Source: JALORV01 sp963769745 (GTDB lineage: Bacteria > Pseudomonadota > Gammaproteobacteria > Burkholderiales > Burkholderiaceae_F). From it: DNA of 64,000 nucleotides. Position numbers and translations under genes: made by a program. The notes under the pieces are model-generated. The model did no database searches and was not told the origin of the DNA. It worked only from the letters and a program-made list of their open reading frames with translations. Positions 1 to 9,310 of the stretch are shown in pieces (position 1 is the stretch's first letter; each line of letters starts with the position of its first letter). The DNA lies in the NCBI GenBank assembly GCA_963769745.1, contig CAVYNB010000025.1, forward strand, positions 18,866 through 82,865. Reading direction: 5' to 3'.

Positions 1-300
1 GATGACGACGCCGGCCCAGCCGTTCTTCGCGGCAACGGCCGCCAGGTTGCCACCGAACACGCCGCAGCGAAGGCTTCCTCCCGCGTCGACGACGATGACG
101 CGGCCCGCTCCGGGCAGCTTCACTTGTTCGGCGAGCAGGCTGTTGTCCTCGAAGAGCTTCAGTGTGACCACTTCCCCTGCAAACGCCCGCGTCTGCCCCA
201 GCGCGATCAATCCCGGCTGCAGCACTTGCACGCGGCCACCTTCGATCTCGGCCTCATGGGCATCGAGCAGATCGGTCGTCGCAAACGGCGCAATGCTCAT
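1..300 (-). CDS. rraA: RraA family protein, N-terminal 100 residues (truncated by window edge)
   Basis: The first 100 residues read as an RraA-type fold: an opening SIAPFATTDLLDAHE, then a stretch beginning LQPGLIALGQTRAFAG and VVDAGGSLRCGVFGGNLA. RraA binds RNase E and inhibits mRNA decay; close homologues are HMG/CHA aldolases, and the active-site part lies outside the window, so the two roles cannot be told apart here. The ATG shares four bases (ATGA) with the stop of the upstream MFS gene, which indicates translational coupling. Confidence 0.82.
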   Translation of the reverse strand, partial: MSIAPFATTDLLDAHEAEIEGGRVQVLQPGLIALGQTRAFAGEVVTLKLFEDNSLLAEQVKLPGAGRVIVVDAGGSLRCGVFGGNLAAVAAKNGWAGVVI

Positions 301-1550
301 ACATGTTCCGCCTGCGGTCGGACTGCACGCGCCGAGTCGCCAACGCGCCACGCCGTCGCCAGCGCGGCGACCTGCAGGACCGCCACCGCAACCAGCGCCT
401 CCTTGAATCGTCCGGCGTCCAGCAGGGGACCGAACAGCAATGGCGCCATCGCCAGACCCGTGTCGAGTCCGGAGTAGACAAATCCATAGACACGCCCGAA
501 GGCGGCCTTGCCGAAGCGGCTCGTCGCGGCACGCCGCACCAGCAGGTCCCGGTTCGGACCGGCAACACCGACCCCGAACCCCATGATGACCATCAGCGGC
601 AACAGCATCCATGCGGACGCCATCCCGGAGGCGAGCACGATCGCCGTCGTGGCCGCGAGACCCAGCGCCACTCCGATGACGCGTTCGTTGTGTTCGCTGC
701 GGCCCGCGAGAAAGCCGCCGGTGACGATTCCGGTTGCGCTGCCGAGCAGATAGGCAGTCAGCCCACCGGTGGCAAGCGCCAGCGACACGCCATAGACCTC
801 ACCCAGTATCGCGGGTGAGTAGTTCTGCAGGATGCCGAACGCCGCCGTCGTCAGGAAGAAAAACCCGAAGCAAAGCCAGACCGCGCCGGACTGCAGGAAC
901 CCGAGTTGACGCGCGGCCGGTGACGCAGCGGAATGCTCTGGCCGTGCGACGACGCTGCGGGCCGCGTCGGCAAGCACGGAACGACGCAACCACAGGATGG
1001 CGAGCACGCTGAAGCCCACGGCCGATGCGGCAAATCCGGCGACATTCCAGTTCGTGGCGCTGGCGATGCCGGCCATGAAAATCGGCGCCGCCGCCCACCC
1101 GAGGTTGCCCGATAAGCCGTGGACCGAAAATGCATGGCCCAGTCGGTGCGGGTCGACCCGATGATTCAGCAGCGTGAAGTCGGCCGGGTGAAAAATGCTG
1201 TTGCCCAGGCCCGCGACCGCTGCGGTGAACAGCAGCATGGAATAGCTGTGCGACAGGCCGAGAAGGATCCCGGACACGGACAGCAGCGCAATGCCGAAGA
1301 AGAGCACGGGTCGGGCGCCGGTACGGTCGACGATGAAGCCGGCCAGTGCCTGCCCTACCCCGCTGACGACGAAGAACACCGTCATCAACAGGCCGGCCTC
1401 CGTATAGCTCAGCGAGAAATCCCGCATCAGCCACGGAAACAACGGCGGCAGCATCAGATGAAAGAAGTGCGACGTGCCGTGCGCGAGGCCGACGAGGCCG
1501 ATGACCTCGGCGTCGCGGCGCAGCGGCACGGTTGCAGCGGGCGAACTCAT
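297..1550 (-). CDS. MFS transporter, fosmidomycin-resistance-like
   Basis: A 417-residue hydrophobic protein with about 12 predicted membrane segments and a conserved N-terminal part (GLAHGTSHFFHLMLPPLFPW) typical of Fsr-like major facilitator exporters, which pump small molecules across the inner membrane by proton antiport. The substrate cannot be read from sequence. The chosen ATG begins MSSPAATVPLRRD; a GTG 60 bases upstream is possible but would add a non-hydrophobic extension that such transporters do not usually carry. It overlaps rraA by ATGA. Confidence 0.8.
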   Translation of the reverse strand: MSSPAATVPLRRDAEVIGLVGLAHGTSHFFHLMLPPLFPWLMRDFSLSYTEAGLLMTVFFVVSGVGQALAGFIVDRTGARPVLFFGIALLSVSGILLGLSHSYSMLLFTAAVAGLGNSIFHPADFTLLNHRVDPHRLGHAFSVHGLSGNLGWAAAPIFMAGIASATNWNVAGFAASAVGFSVLAILWLRRSVLADAARSVVARPEHSAASPAARQLGFLQSGAVWLCFGFFFLTTAAFGILQNYSPAILGEVYGVSLALATGGLTAYLLGSATGIVTGGFLAGRSEHNERVIGVALGLAATTAIVLASGMASAWMLLPLMVIMGFGVGVAGPNRDLLVRRAATSRFGKAAFGRVYGFVYSGLDTGLAMAPLLFGPLLDAGRFKEALVAVAVLQVAALATAWRVGDSARAVRPQAEHV

Positions 1551-1697
1551 GGCGCGAAAAGCATGAAGGAAGTGCAGCCCCGTCGGAGCAAATGACTGTA
1601 TCAGACCCACCCCGCACCACTCCGTCCTGCGCGTCGAAGCGGCGGTCGACGTTAAGCTAAAGCGTTTGCATTCGATTGCCCAACCGCGGAGCCGGCA

Positions 1698-3428
1698 GTG
1701 ACCTCAGCCCGGCAAGTCCTGACGTTTGCGTGCGCCGCCCTGCTGGCCGTCGTGGCGCTGCCGCTGTGCGCGCAGTCCAGCGTGACTGTGCGCATCATCG
1801 CGTTCAACGACTTTCACGGCCACCTCGAGCCGGGCGAGAACACGATCCTCGTGCCGGATCCGGACCAGCCATCGAGGTCGGCGCCGTTACGCACCGGTGG
1901 CGCGGCCTATCTCGCCTCCCGCATCCGGCAACTGCGCGCGGACCAGAAGCACAGCATGGTCATCTCGACGGGCGACCTGATCGGCGCGTCGCCGTTGATC
2001 TCCGGCCTGTTTCTCGATGAGCCGACGATCGAGGTCATGAATGCGATCGGCATCGACGTCAACGGCGTCGGCAATCACGAGTTCGACCGGGGCGCGGCCG
2101 AACTCATGCGTATCGCGACCGGCGGGTGCCGGACCGAGGCGCCGCCCGACCGCATCAGCTGCGCCGCGACCAACGGAAGCTACGCTGGCGCACGCTTTCC
2201 CTTCATCGCCGCGAACATCCTGGATCGCAACGGCAAGGCACTGTTCGCACCGTCCGTCGTGCGCGAGTTCGACGGCATCCGCATCGGATTCATCGGTGCG
2301 GTGACGCGCAGCACCCCCGGGATCGTCCAGCCCGACGGTGTCGCCGGCCTGCGCTTCGGCTCGGAGGCAGCGGCGATCAATCGCGAAGCACTGGCTTTGC
2401 AGGCGCAGGGGGTGCACGCCATCGTCGCCGTCGTTCACGAAGGCGGCGATGCCGGCGGAGGCCTCGATGCCTGCGAGAACCCGCAGGGTGCGATCTTCGA
2501 CATCGAGCGCGAACTCGACCGATCGATCGACGTCGTGCTCTCGGCGCATACACACCGTGCCTACAACTGCCGCGTCAACGGACGCGTCGTGATCCAGGGC
2601 GCGTCGTTCGGCCGGCTGGTATCGGTGGTCGACGTTGCGGTCGACCGCGCCTCCGGCGACATCGTCATGCCGCTCACACAATCGCGCAACCTCCCGGTTC
2701 CCAATGGCCTGTCACGTGACGACCGGCTGCGCACCGCCTATCCGCCCCTGGAGCCCGATCCCCGGGTCGCAGCCATCGTCGATCACTATCGCGTGCGCGC
2801 ATCGCCGATCGCCGCACGGTCGGTCGGTCGCCTGGCGGGAACCTTCGACCGCAATGCCACCGCCGGCGGGGACCATGCCCTCGGCCGACTGATCGCCGAC
2901 GCACAGCTGGTGGCGACGCGCGACCGCGGCGCGGTGATTGCCTTCACCAATCCCGGCGGAATCCGGACCGAGCTGCGGCCGCGTGGCGATGATGGCGCGG
3001 TGAACTATGCCGACATCTATGCGGTGCAGCCGTTCGGCAATGTGCTGGTCACGCTGACGCTGACCGGCGCGCAACTGAAGACACTGCTGGAACAGCAGTG
3101 GAGCCGCAGCGATCCCGAGCGAGCCCGCATCCTGCAGCCATCGCGCGGCTTCAGTTATGCCTGGGACCCGGCCCGCCCGCTAGGAGACCGGGTCATCGCT
3201 GCGTCGCTGCAACTGAACGGCCGTGCAGTCGACGCCGACCGGCACTATCGGGTCACCGTCAATGACTTTCTTGCCAGCGGAGGCGACCGTTTTCAAGTAC
3301 TGCGCAGCGCCACTGATGCCGTCGGCGGGCCGCTCGATATCGACGCGCTGAGCGAATTCATCCGCACGGAATCGATGCAGCAACCGCTGCAGCCGGACCG
3401 CACCGCCCGCGTCGTCCGGAGCAAGTGA
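1698..3428 (+). CDS. Secreted bifunctional metallophosphatase/5'-nucleotidase (UshA-like)
   Basis: 576 residues starting at GTG, with a Sec signal peptide (hydrophobic FACAALLAVVALPL, cleavage near CAQS). The N-terminal calcineurin-like domain has FNDFHGHLEP, GNHEFDRG and SAHTHRAY, which hold the two metals and the catalytic His/Asp. The C-terminal 5'-nucleotidase domain has NPGGIR and the substrate-stacking region. Such enzymes dephosphorylate nucleotides or UDP-sugars in the periplasm for salvage of nucleoside and phosphate. No Pho box was identified upstream. It stands alone between a minus-strand operon and the DUF2863 gene. Confidence 0.88.
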   Translation: MTSARQVLTFACAALLAVVALPLCAQSSVTVRIIAFNDFHGHLEPGENTILVPDPDQPSRSAPLRTGGAAYLASRIRQLRADQKHSMVISTGDLIGASPLISGLFLDEPTIEVMNAIGIDVNGVGNHEFDRGAAELMRIATGGCRTEAPPDRISCAATNGSYAGARFPFIAANILDRNGKALFAPSVVREFDGIRIGFIGAVTRSTPGIVQPDGVAGLRFGSEAAAINREALALQAQGVHAIVAVVHEGGDAGGGLDACENPQGAIFDIERELDRSIDVVLSAHTHRAYNCRVNGRVVIQGASFGRLVSVVDVAVDRASGDIVMPLTQSRNLPVPNGLSRDDRLRTAYPPLEPDPRVAAIVDHYRVRASPIAARSVGRLAGTFDRNATAGGDHALGRLIADAQLVATRDRGAVIAFTNPGGIRTELRPRGDDGAVNYADIYAVQPFGNVLVTLTLTGAQLKTLLEQQWSRSDPERARILQPSRGFSYAWDPARPLGDRVIAASLQLNGRAVDADRHYRVTVNDFLASGGDRFQVLRSATDAVGGPLDIDALSEFIRTESMQQPLQPDRTARVVRSK

Positions 3429-3453
3429 CCATTCCGGAACGGACGGGGCGCGG

Positions 3454-3462
3454 TGCGATAAT
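3454..3462 (+). promoter_or_regulatory. Extended -10 promoter candidate for the DUF2863 gene
   Basis: TGCGATAAT matches the extended -10 form TGnTATAAT with one mismatch in the hexamer. It lies 28 bases before the ATG of the DUF2863 gene. No convincing -35 hexamer was seen at 16-18 bases, which is tolerated by extended -10 promoters. Confidence 0.35.
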
Positions 3463-3489
3463 CGGATCACTCTCTTCTAGGACACTCCC

Positions 3490-4680
3490 ATGCGCCGCAA
3501 CCGCGCGAGCACACGTGCTCGCCAATCGGTCGACGCCGAAACATTGGTCAAAATGGCACGCCGGCTGGCCGAGTCGGGCAGCCGGCTCGAGGATCAGCTC
3601 TGGCAGCGTCGCCTGATCGAGCTCATCAACGATCGACTGGCCCGCCGTAACGATGATGCGATCGAGGCAGCACTCGACGATCTCGCGCGCACGAGCCAGC
3701 GTGCCTATGACGATCTGGCCGATCTCGCGGAAAGCTGCGCCGAATCGACGGTCGTCGACATCGACGGCAGGCCGCACGATGTGCTGCTGCTGGCATTGCC
3801 GTTGCTTGCGTGGTCGCGCTACAAGCTACCGACGACGACGTTGTCGGAAGCAGTTCTGGACAATCTCCGCACGCAGTTCGGCGGACATCTACTGGCGCGC
3901 AACGCCCGAGTCGCCCTCGCCGATTACCTGTACGCCATCGATCAGCTGCCCGAGGCCTTCGGCGACGTGCGCCGCATGACCGAGCAACTCGGCGACGCGG
4001 CCGCGGAGGGCATCGCGCTGCACGTGGATCCGAAGAAGCTGCGCGAGCCGGTTGGCATGCTGGCGGATACGCGCTACCTGGTCGCGGCCCTTGCCACACC
4101 GGCCGGGTCGCCGCTCTTTCACTGGCAGGAGCTCGGAGTCGATCCCGATGCCAAGATCGGTGCGCTGTCGGCGTTTCGCGAGCAGGCCGCGTCGGTGTTG
4201 CAGCCGGTGATGACCGGCTGCCGCTTCCGCGTGCTCTCGCCAACGGCCTTCCATTCGGCGCTGCGATTTGCAGATCGCGAGTTGCGTGAGTTCTCCCTCG
4301 AAGCCGCGATCGCCTTCCTGAAGCTTGCGTACGACTTCGCACCGTCCGCTCTGGCCGCCGCCGCCGGGCTGTTCGAGGACCCGCAGGGCAACGCGGGCGC
4401 GGAAGTTCGCGTTGGCCTGGCAAAGGCCACCGACGACGACGCGGTGATCGAAGGCATCGTCTGGCCGCTGCTTGGAGACGATGAAGAGCAGACACTGGAG
4501 GAAGTCGAAAAGGCGCTGCGCACGCTCGGCGTCAGCCGCGCCGTCATGCACGCGCATCGCTTCCCGCTCGAGTTCTGCGATGACTGCGGCGCTCCGATGT
4601 TTCCCAATACCGCCGGGCATGTGGTGCACGCCGAACCGCCCGACGAAGCCGAGGACCGCCCGGCCTCACCGCTGCACTGA
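3490..4680 (+). CDS. DUF2863 family protein
   Basis: A 396-residue, mostly helical, soluble protein without signal peptide. The opening (MRRNRASTRARQSVDAE, then LAESGSRLEDQLW) and the C-terminal CDDCGAPMFPN motif match the DUF2863 family as I recall it from Burkholderiales; no function is established. The CxxC pair near the C terminus could bind a metal, but only one pair is visible. It is a single gene with its own likely promoter and is useful mainly as a taxonomic marker. Confidence 0.75.
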   Translation: MRRNRASTRARQSVDAETLVKMARRLAESGSRLEDQLWQRRLIELINDRLARRNDDAIEAALDDLARTSQRAYDDLADLAESCAESTVVDIDGRPHDVLLLALPLLAWSRYKLPTTTLSEAVLDNLRTQFGGHLLARNARVALADYLYAIDQLPEAFGDVRRMTEQLGDAAAEGIALHVDPKKLREPVGMLADTRYLVAALATPAGSPLFHWQELGVDPDAKIGALSAFREQAASVLQPVMTGCRFRVLSPTAFHSALRFADRELREFSLEAAIAFLKLAYDFAPSALAAAAGLFEDPQGNAGAEVRVGLAKATDDDAVIEGIVWPLLGDDEEQTLEEVEKALRTLGVSRAVMHAHRFPLEFCDDCGAPMFPNTAGHVVHAEPPDEAEDRPASPLH

Positions 4681-4742
4681 ACGCGCGGCGCCGGCAACTG
4701 CGACATCTTCATTCGGCGCGCAAGCAGCGAGTCGCCTGGATC

Positions 4743-6014
4743 CTAGCTGTCCTTCGAGTAGATCCAGTCGCGCGTCAGCGGCAGTTGCGTCAGCCCTGGG
4801 GTCCGTTGACGGCTGCCGAGCAGCTGGTAGATGTTGATCCAGCCACGCTCAAAGCCGTAGGAACAACCCGCGAGATAGATGCGCCAGGTACGAAGTGTCC
4901 TCGGCGCCACGAGGCCGGCCGCTTCCGCGCTGCGACGCTCGAGACGCCGATACCATAGCGCGAGCGTGCGCGCGTAATGGGGGCGCAGCGACTCGACATC
5001 GGCAATCTCGAAGCCCGCCGCGGACATCGACTGGACCGCCACATGCAGGTGCGGCAGTTCCCCGCGCGGAAACACGTGCCGGTTGATGAATTCGCTGACT
5101 CCGCTGCCGACCGGACGACTGTCCACGTCCGCCGACGTGATGCCGTGGTTCAGGAACAGGCCCCGGTCGCACAGCATCGCTGCGATGGTTTCGAAGTAGT
5201 CGGGCAGGTTGCGCACCCCGACATGCTCGAACATGCCGATGCTCGCGACCTTGTCGAACGTGCCGCCGGCGAAACGCCGTGGCAGGTCGCGATAGTCCAG
5301 CAGGAGGATCTCGAGCCTGTCCTGCAGGCCCGCCTGCGTCACTCGCTGGCGAGCAAGCCGGGCCTGGTTCTTCGACAGCGTGATGCCAACGGCGTGCACG
5401 CCGTAGTGCTGGACCGCATGCATCGCCAGCCCGCCCCAGCCGCAGCCAATGTCAAGGAAACGCTCGCCCGGCGCCAGGCGCAGCTTGCGGCAGACATGAT
5501 CCAGCTTGGCGACCTGTGCATCCTCGATGGACTCGTCACCGGTGCGGAAGTAGGCACAGGAGTAGACCATGCGCTCGTCGAGCCAGAGCCGGTAAAAATC
5601 GTCGCCGACGTCGTAGTGGTACCCAATGGCCGATCGGTCGTCGCCACGTTGATGTCGCCGCCATGCCCGCAGCATGCGCTGCGCCACCGACGATCCGCCG
5701 GCCTCGACCAGGCGCTCTCCGAGGGGCAGCGCTTCGAGCAGATCGCCGTCGATCTCCAGCCGGCCATCGATGAAGGCATCGCCCAGTGCACCCAGTGTGG
5801 GAGCCGCAAAGTCAGCAAGGAGAGACGGATCGGTCACGCGCAGCGCGATCCGCGGTGACGCTCCCAGGTCGATGCGCGACTGGTCCGGCAGGACGATTCG
5901 CAGCGGCAAACCGCCGCCACGCACGCAGGTCTCGGCCAGGCGGGCCACACCCGACCGCAGCGCCTCGCTGGAGGCACCGGTGGCGGTACGCGAGAGTGCG
6001 TCGACGTGTCCCAT
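4743..6014 (-). CDS. cfa: Cyclopropane-fatty-acyl-phospholipid synthase
   Basis: 423 residues. The SAM-binding motif FLDIGCGWGGLAMHA, the YSCAYF segment and the C-terminal half with FLNHGIT and FINRHVFPRGELP identify the CFA synthase family, which transfers a methylene from SAM to cis double bonds of membrane phospholipids, typically in stationary phase or acid stress. The N-terminal lipid-binding domain is present. The ATG at 6014 was chosen; an in-frame TTG 27 bases upstream is the alternative. A GGAGGAC near 6070 is not usable because that frame stops at once. Confidence 0.9.
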   Translation of the reverse strand: MGHVDALSRTATGASSEALRSGVARLAETCVRGGGLPLRIVLPDQSRIDLGASPRIALRVTDPSLLADFAAPTLGALGDAFIDGRLEIDGDLLEALPLGERLVEAGGSSVAQRMLRAWRRHQRGDDRSAIGYHYDVGDDFYRLWLDERMVYSCAYFRTGDESIEDAQVAKLDHVCRKLRLAPGERFLDIGCGWGGLAMHAVQHYGVHAVGITLSKNQARLARQRVTQAGLQDRLEILLLDYRDLPRRFAGGTFDKVASIGMFEHVGVRNLPDYFETIAAMLCDRGLFLNHGITSADVDSRPVGSGVSEFINRHVFPRGELPHLHVAVQSMSAAGFEIADVESLRPHYARTLALWYRRLERRSAEAAGLVAPRTLRTWRIYLAGCSYGFERGWINIYQLLGSRQRTPGLTQLPLTRDWIYSKDS

Positions 6015-6187
6015 GACAGGCCCCGCAATCTGTGCTGCCAAAGTTCAACGCCGCAGTGACAATTTAGTCCTCCGACACCGGCATGCCAAGAGGGAATCAG
6101 AGGGCTCATTGCGCTGCGCGAAACGTAGTGCGCTCGCCGGCCGGCTACTTCCGCGGGAAAGCGACCCTGCCGCGGGTTTGCGCGGGC

Positions 6188-7273
6188 TCAGATGGCGGCG
6201 GCGATGGCGCGGCCGAGGTCCCCGGTGTTCCCGGCGCCGCCGATGTCGCGCGTCAGCGGAGCATGCGCCGGCCCAGCGGACAAGACGCGTTCGATCGCAC
6301 CCAGCACCGACGCCGCGGCGTCGGCATGGCCGAGCCAGTCCAGCATCAACGATGCACTCCAGATCTGCCCGATCGGGTTGGCGATGCCCTGCCCGGCGAT
6401 GTCGGGTGCCGAACCGTGCACCGGTTCGAACAGCGACGGGAAAGTTCGATCGGGATTCAGGTTCGCCGACGGGGCAATGCCGATCGTGCCGGTACACGCC
6501 GGCCCGAGGTCCGACAGGATGTCGCCGAACAGATTGGACGCCACGACGACGTCGAAGTATTCCGGGCGCTGCACGAAGTGTGCAGTGAGGATGTCGATGT
6601 GGAACTTGTCGACGCTGACCTGCGGGTAGTGCGGCGCCATCGCCGCGACGCGGTCGTCCCAGAAAGGCATCGTGATCGAGATGCCGTTGCTCTTGGTGGC
6701 GGACGTCAGGTGCCGCCGCGGACGCTTCATCGCCAGTTCGAAGGCGAACTTCAGTACGCGATCGATCCCGGTCCGCGTCATGACGGTCTCCTGGATCACG
6801 ACCTCACGCTCGGTCCCTTCGAACATGCGTCCACCGATCGAGGAGTACTCGCCTTCGGTGTTTTCGCGCACGATCATCATGTCGATCGCACCGGGCGGCC
6901 GCGGCCGGCCCTGGCGATCGACCAGTGGCGACGCGATCCCCGGCATCAGCCGGCACGGCCGCAGGTTCACATACTGGTCGAACTCACGGCGGAACTTGAG
7001 CAGCGAACCCCACAGCGACACGTGGTCGGGCACGGTGGCCGGCCAGCCGACGGCGCCATAGAAAATGGCGTCGACGCCCTCGAGCCGACTCTTCCAGTCG
7101 TCGGGCAGCATGGCGCCGTGCTTGAGGTAATAGTCGCAGCTGGCGAAGTCATGATGCTCGTACGTGAACTCCAGGCCGTGCCGACGCGCCGCGGCGTCCA
7201 GGGCACGCAGTCCCTCGGGCATGACCTCCTTGCCGATGCCGTCACCGGGAATCACTGCTATCCGCTGTTTCAT
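6188..7273 (-). CDS. Tartrate/D-malate dehydrogenase (isocitrate/isopropylmalate dehydrogenase family)
   Basis: 361 residues. VIPGDGIGKEV at the N terminus, the NLRPCRLMPG segment, MIVRENTEGEYSSIGG and the catalytic VDKFHIDILTAHF/GDILSDLGPACTG blocks place it in the NAD-dependent beta-decarboxylating dehydrogenases, nearest the tartrate dehydrogenase/D-malate dehydrogenase (TtuC/DmlA) branch rather than LeuB. It likely oxidises and decarboxylates a 2-hydroxy dicarboxylate. Its ATG overlaps the nitroreductase stop as TGATG; it is the last gene of the 10253-6188 operon. Confidence 0.85.
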   Translation of the reverse strand: MKQRIAVIPGDGIGKEVMPEGLRALDAAARRHGLEFTYEHHDFASCDYYLKHGAMLPDDWKSRLEGVDAIFYGAVGWPATVPDHVSLWGSLLKFRREFDQYVNLRPCRLMPGIASPLVDRQGRPRPPGAIDMMIVRENTEGEYSSIGGRMFEGTEREVVIQETVMTRTGIDRVLKFAFELAMKRPRRHLTSATKSNGISITMPFWDDRVAAMAPHYPQVSVDKFHIDILTAHFVQRPEYFDVVVASNLFGDILSDLGPACTGTIGIAPSANLNPDRTFPSLFEPVHGSAPDIAGQGIANPIGQIWSASLMLDWLGHADAAASVLGAIERVLSAGPAHAPLTRDIGGAGNTGDLGRAIAAAI

Positions 7274-7980
7274 CAGTCCTCCATGAAGCGTGTGAAGCCG
7301 GCGACCGGCTCGCGTTCGGTCACCAGCGTGTTCTCGATGCGGCTCATGTCGGCATAGCCCAGCGACATGCCGCAGACGACCATCTCGTTGTCGGGCAGCG
7401 CGAGTTCATCCCTGATCACGCGGTGAAACTGCATGAAGGCCGCCTGCGGGCAGGTGTCGAGTCCGCGCGCACGCGCCGCGATCATGATGTTCTCGAGGAA
7501 CATGCCGTAGTCGAGCCAGCTGCCCTGTTCCATGATGCGGTCGATCGTGAAGATCATCCCGACCGGCGCATCGAAGAACACATAGTTTCGCCCGTGCTGT
7601 GCATGCATCCGCTCCTTGTCCGTCTTGCCGATGCCGAGCAGTCCGTACAGGTCCCAGCCGATCTTGCGCCGGCGTCCGAGGTAGGGTTCGATCCACTGTG
7701 TCGGGTAGTAGGCGTATTCCTCGGTGTGCGTGCGGCGCGCCTCGGCGTCGTCGTACACGTTCATGATCGCCGCGCTGAGCCGCATCCTGGCGGCGCCGGT
7801 GAGCACCGTCACCTTCCACGGCTGCGTATTGGTCCCCGATGGCGCGCGCGTCGCGATGGCGAGTATCTCCTCGACCGTCGCGCGCGACACCGGCGTCGGC
7901 AGGAACGCGCGGACCGACTGGCGCGACGTTATCGCGTGGTCTACTACTTCGTGCGGCCCCTTCGGCGAACGATCCTTCAT
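7273..7980 (-). CDS. Nitroreductase family protein
   Basis: 235 residues. The N-terminal SRQSVRAFLPTPVSR, RAPSGTNTQPWKV and the C-terminal GMSLGYAD match the FMN-binding nitroreductase fold, which reduces quinones, nitro-aromatics or enones using NAD(P)H. The native substrate is unknown. Start chosen at the ATG that overlaps the thioesterase stop (ATGA); its own stop overlaps the dehydrogenase start (TGATG), so the genes are almost certainly cotranslated. Confidence 0.85.
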   Translation of the reverse strand: MKDRSPKGPHEVVDHAITSRQSVRAFLPTPVSRATVEEILAIATRAPSGTNTQPWKVTVLTGAARMRLSAAIMNVYDDAEARRTHTEEYAYYPTQWIEPYLGRRRKIGWDLYGLLGIGKTDKERMHAQHGRNYVFFDAPVGMIFTIDRIMEQGSWLDYGMFLENIMIAARARGLDTCPQAAFMQFHRVIRDELALPDNEMVVCGMSLGYADMSRIENTLVTEREPVAGFTRFMED

Positions 7981-8414
7981 GCCTGAATCCTTTCGAGGGC
8001 ACTGCGCAGTGGCACCGGCAGCGCTGTTGGCCGTCGGCTCGCCCGATCGACATAGACATGGACGAAGTGTCCCTGCGCGCACGCGGTGTCCTCGTCGTCC
8101 GCGAACACGCCGATCTCGTAGCGCACGCTCGATGTTCCAAGACGCGCGACCCGCAATCCGGCATGCACGGTCTGGGGAAACGAAAGCTCGCTGAAGTAAC
8201 GGCACTGGGTCTCGACGACGAGTCCGATCACGTCACCGCGTTCGATGTCCAGCACGCCGGCGCGGACGAGGTATTCGTTGACCGCGGTGTCGAAGTACGA
8301 GTAGTACACGACGTTGTTCACGTGACCGTAGGCGTCGTTGTCCATCCAGCGCGTCGCGATCGTATGGAAGTGCCGGTAGTCGCTGCGCACGTGCGGCGCC
8401 TCTCGCGTGCTCAT
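7977..8414 (-). CDS. Acyl-CoA thioesterase, 4HBT/YbgC-like hotdog
   Basis: 145 residues with the hotdog signature RWMDNDAYGHVNNVVYYSYFD, in which the DxxGHVNN segment carries the catalytic Asp. These enzymes hydrolyse short or aromatic acyl-CoA thioesters. The start overlaps the stop of the EamA gene as ATGA, and the stop overlaps the nitroreductase start as ATGA. The substrate is not deducible. Confidence 0.85.
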   Translation of the reverse strand: MSTREAPHVRSDYRHFHTIATRWMDNDAYGHVNNVVYYSYFDTAVNEYLVRAGVLDIERGDVIGLVVETQCRYFSELSFPQTVHAGLRVARLGTSSVRYEIGVFADDEDTACAQGHFVHVYVDRASRRPTALPVPLRSALERIQA

Positions 8415-9310
8415 GCTCCCCTCCCCCAACGACGCAGCACGAGCGCCACGCCGGCCATCGTGATCACCACACCGACCCAGGCCATCACGCCCAGGCGCTC
8501 CCCGAAGACCAGCCATGCGAGCAGCGCCGTCACGGCCGGCGTCAGGTACATCAGGCTGGCCACTTCGGTGGCGCGGCCGCGGCGGATCATAACCAGCAGC
8601 AGCGAGATGGCCACGAGCGACAGCGCGACGATCGACCACGCCAGCGCCGCCCAGAACTCAATGGTGTGATTGACGACCAGTGATTCGAACGCGACGGCAA
8701 AAGGCAGCAGCACGACAAAGGATGCACCGAACTGGATGACACTGCCGGTGCGCAGATCGATGTGGGCGCCCCGGCGCTTCTGATACAGCGTCCCGGCCGT
8801 GATGCCGATCAGTGCCAGGCCATTGACCGCCAGAGCCAGGGGGCCGACACCAGCGAGTGTCAGTCGGTCGGAGAGCACCAGCGTGATGCCGATGATCCCG
8901 AGCAGCAGGCCCAGCCATTGCACGCGCGTGACGCGCTCGCCCACCGTAGCGCCGAAGACCGCAGTCAGCAGCGGCTGGGTGCCCACGAGCAGTGACGAGA
9001 CACCGGCCGGCATGCCGAGCGCGATCGCCACCCACACGCCTCCAAGGTAGGTCGCCTGCAGCAGCACACCGACCAGTATCGTGTCCCACCAGGCGCGCGG
9101 CGAACTCGGCCACGGCGCGCGAGACAGCCACACCAGCGGCAGCAGCACGACGATGACGCCTGCAAACCGGTAGAGCAGGAAGGTCAACGGAGGCGCATGG
9201 GGCGCGGCGACCTTCGCGACGATGAACCCGGTGCTCCAGAGCAGCACGAAGGCGAAAGGCATCGCCGCCAGCCAGACGGCGTTCGCACTGCGGGCCGGTG
9301 TATCAGCCAC
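8411..9310 (-). CDS. EamA (DMT superfamily) transporter
   Basis: 299 residues with about ten hydrophobic segments in two repeated five-helix halves, including FVLLWSTGFIVAKVA at the start and the second-half LMYLTPAVTALLAWLVFGE, the classic EamA ending. Members export amino acids or metabolites. Start chosen at a GTG in the sequence GTGGCTGA, giving an 8-base overlap with the upstream hydrolase; an ATG 16 codons downstream would cut into the first membrane segment region. Confidence 0.85.
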   Translation of the reverse strand: MADTPARSANAVWLAAMPFAFVLLWSTGFIVAKVAAPHAPPLTFLLYRFAGVIVVLLPLVWLSRAPWPSSPRAWWDTILVGVLLQATYLGGVWVAIALGMPAGVSSLLVGTQPLLTAVFGATVGERVTRVQWLGLLLGIIGITLVLSDRLTLAGVGPLALAVNGLALIGITAGTLYQKRRGAHIDLRTGSVIQFGASFVVLLPFAVAFESLVVNHTIEFWAALAWSIVALSLVAISLLLVMIRRGRATEVASLMYLTPAVTALLAWLVFGERLGVMAWVGVVITMAGVALVLRRWGRGA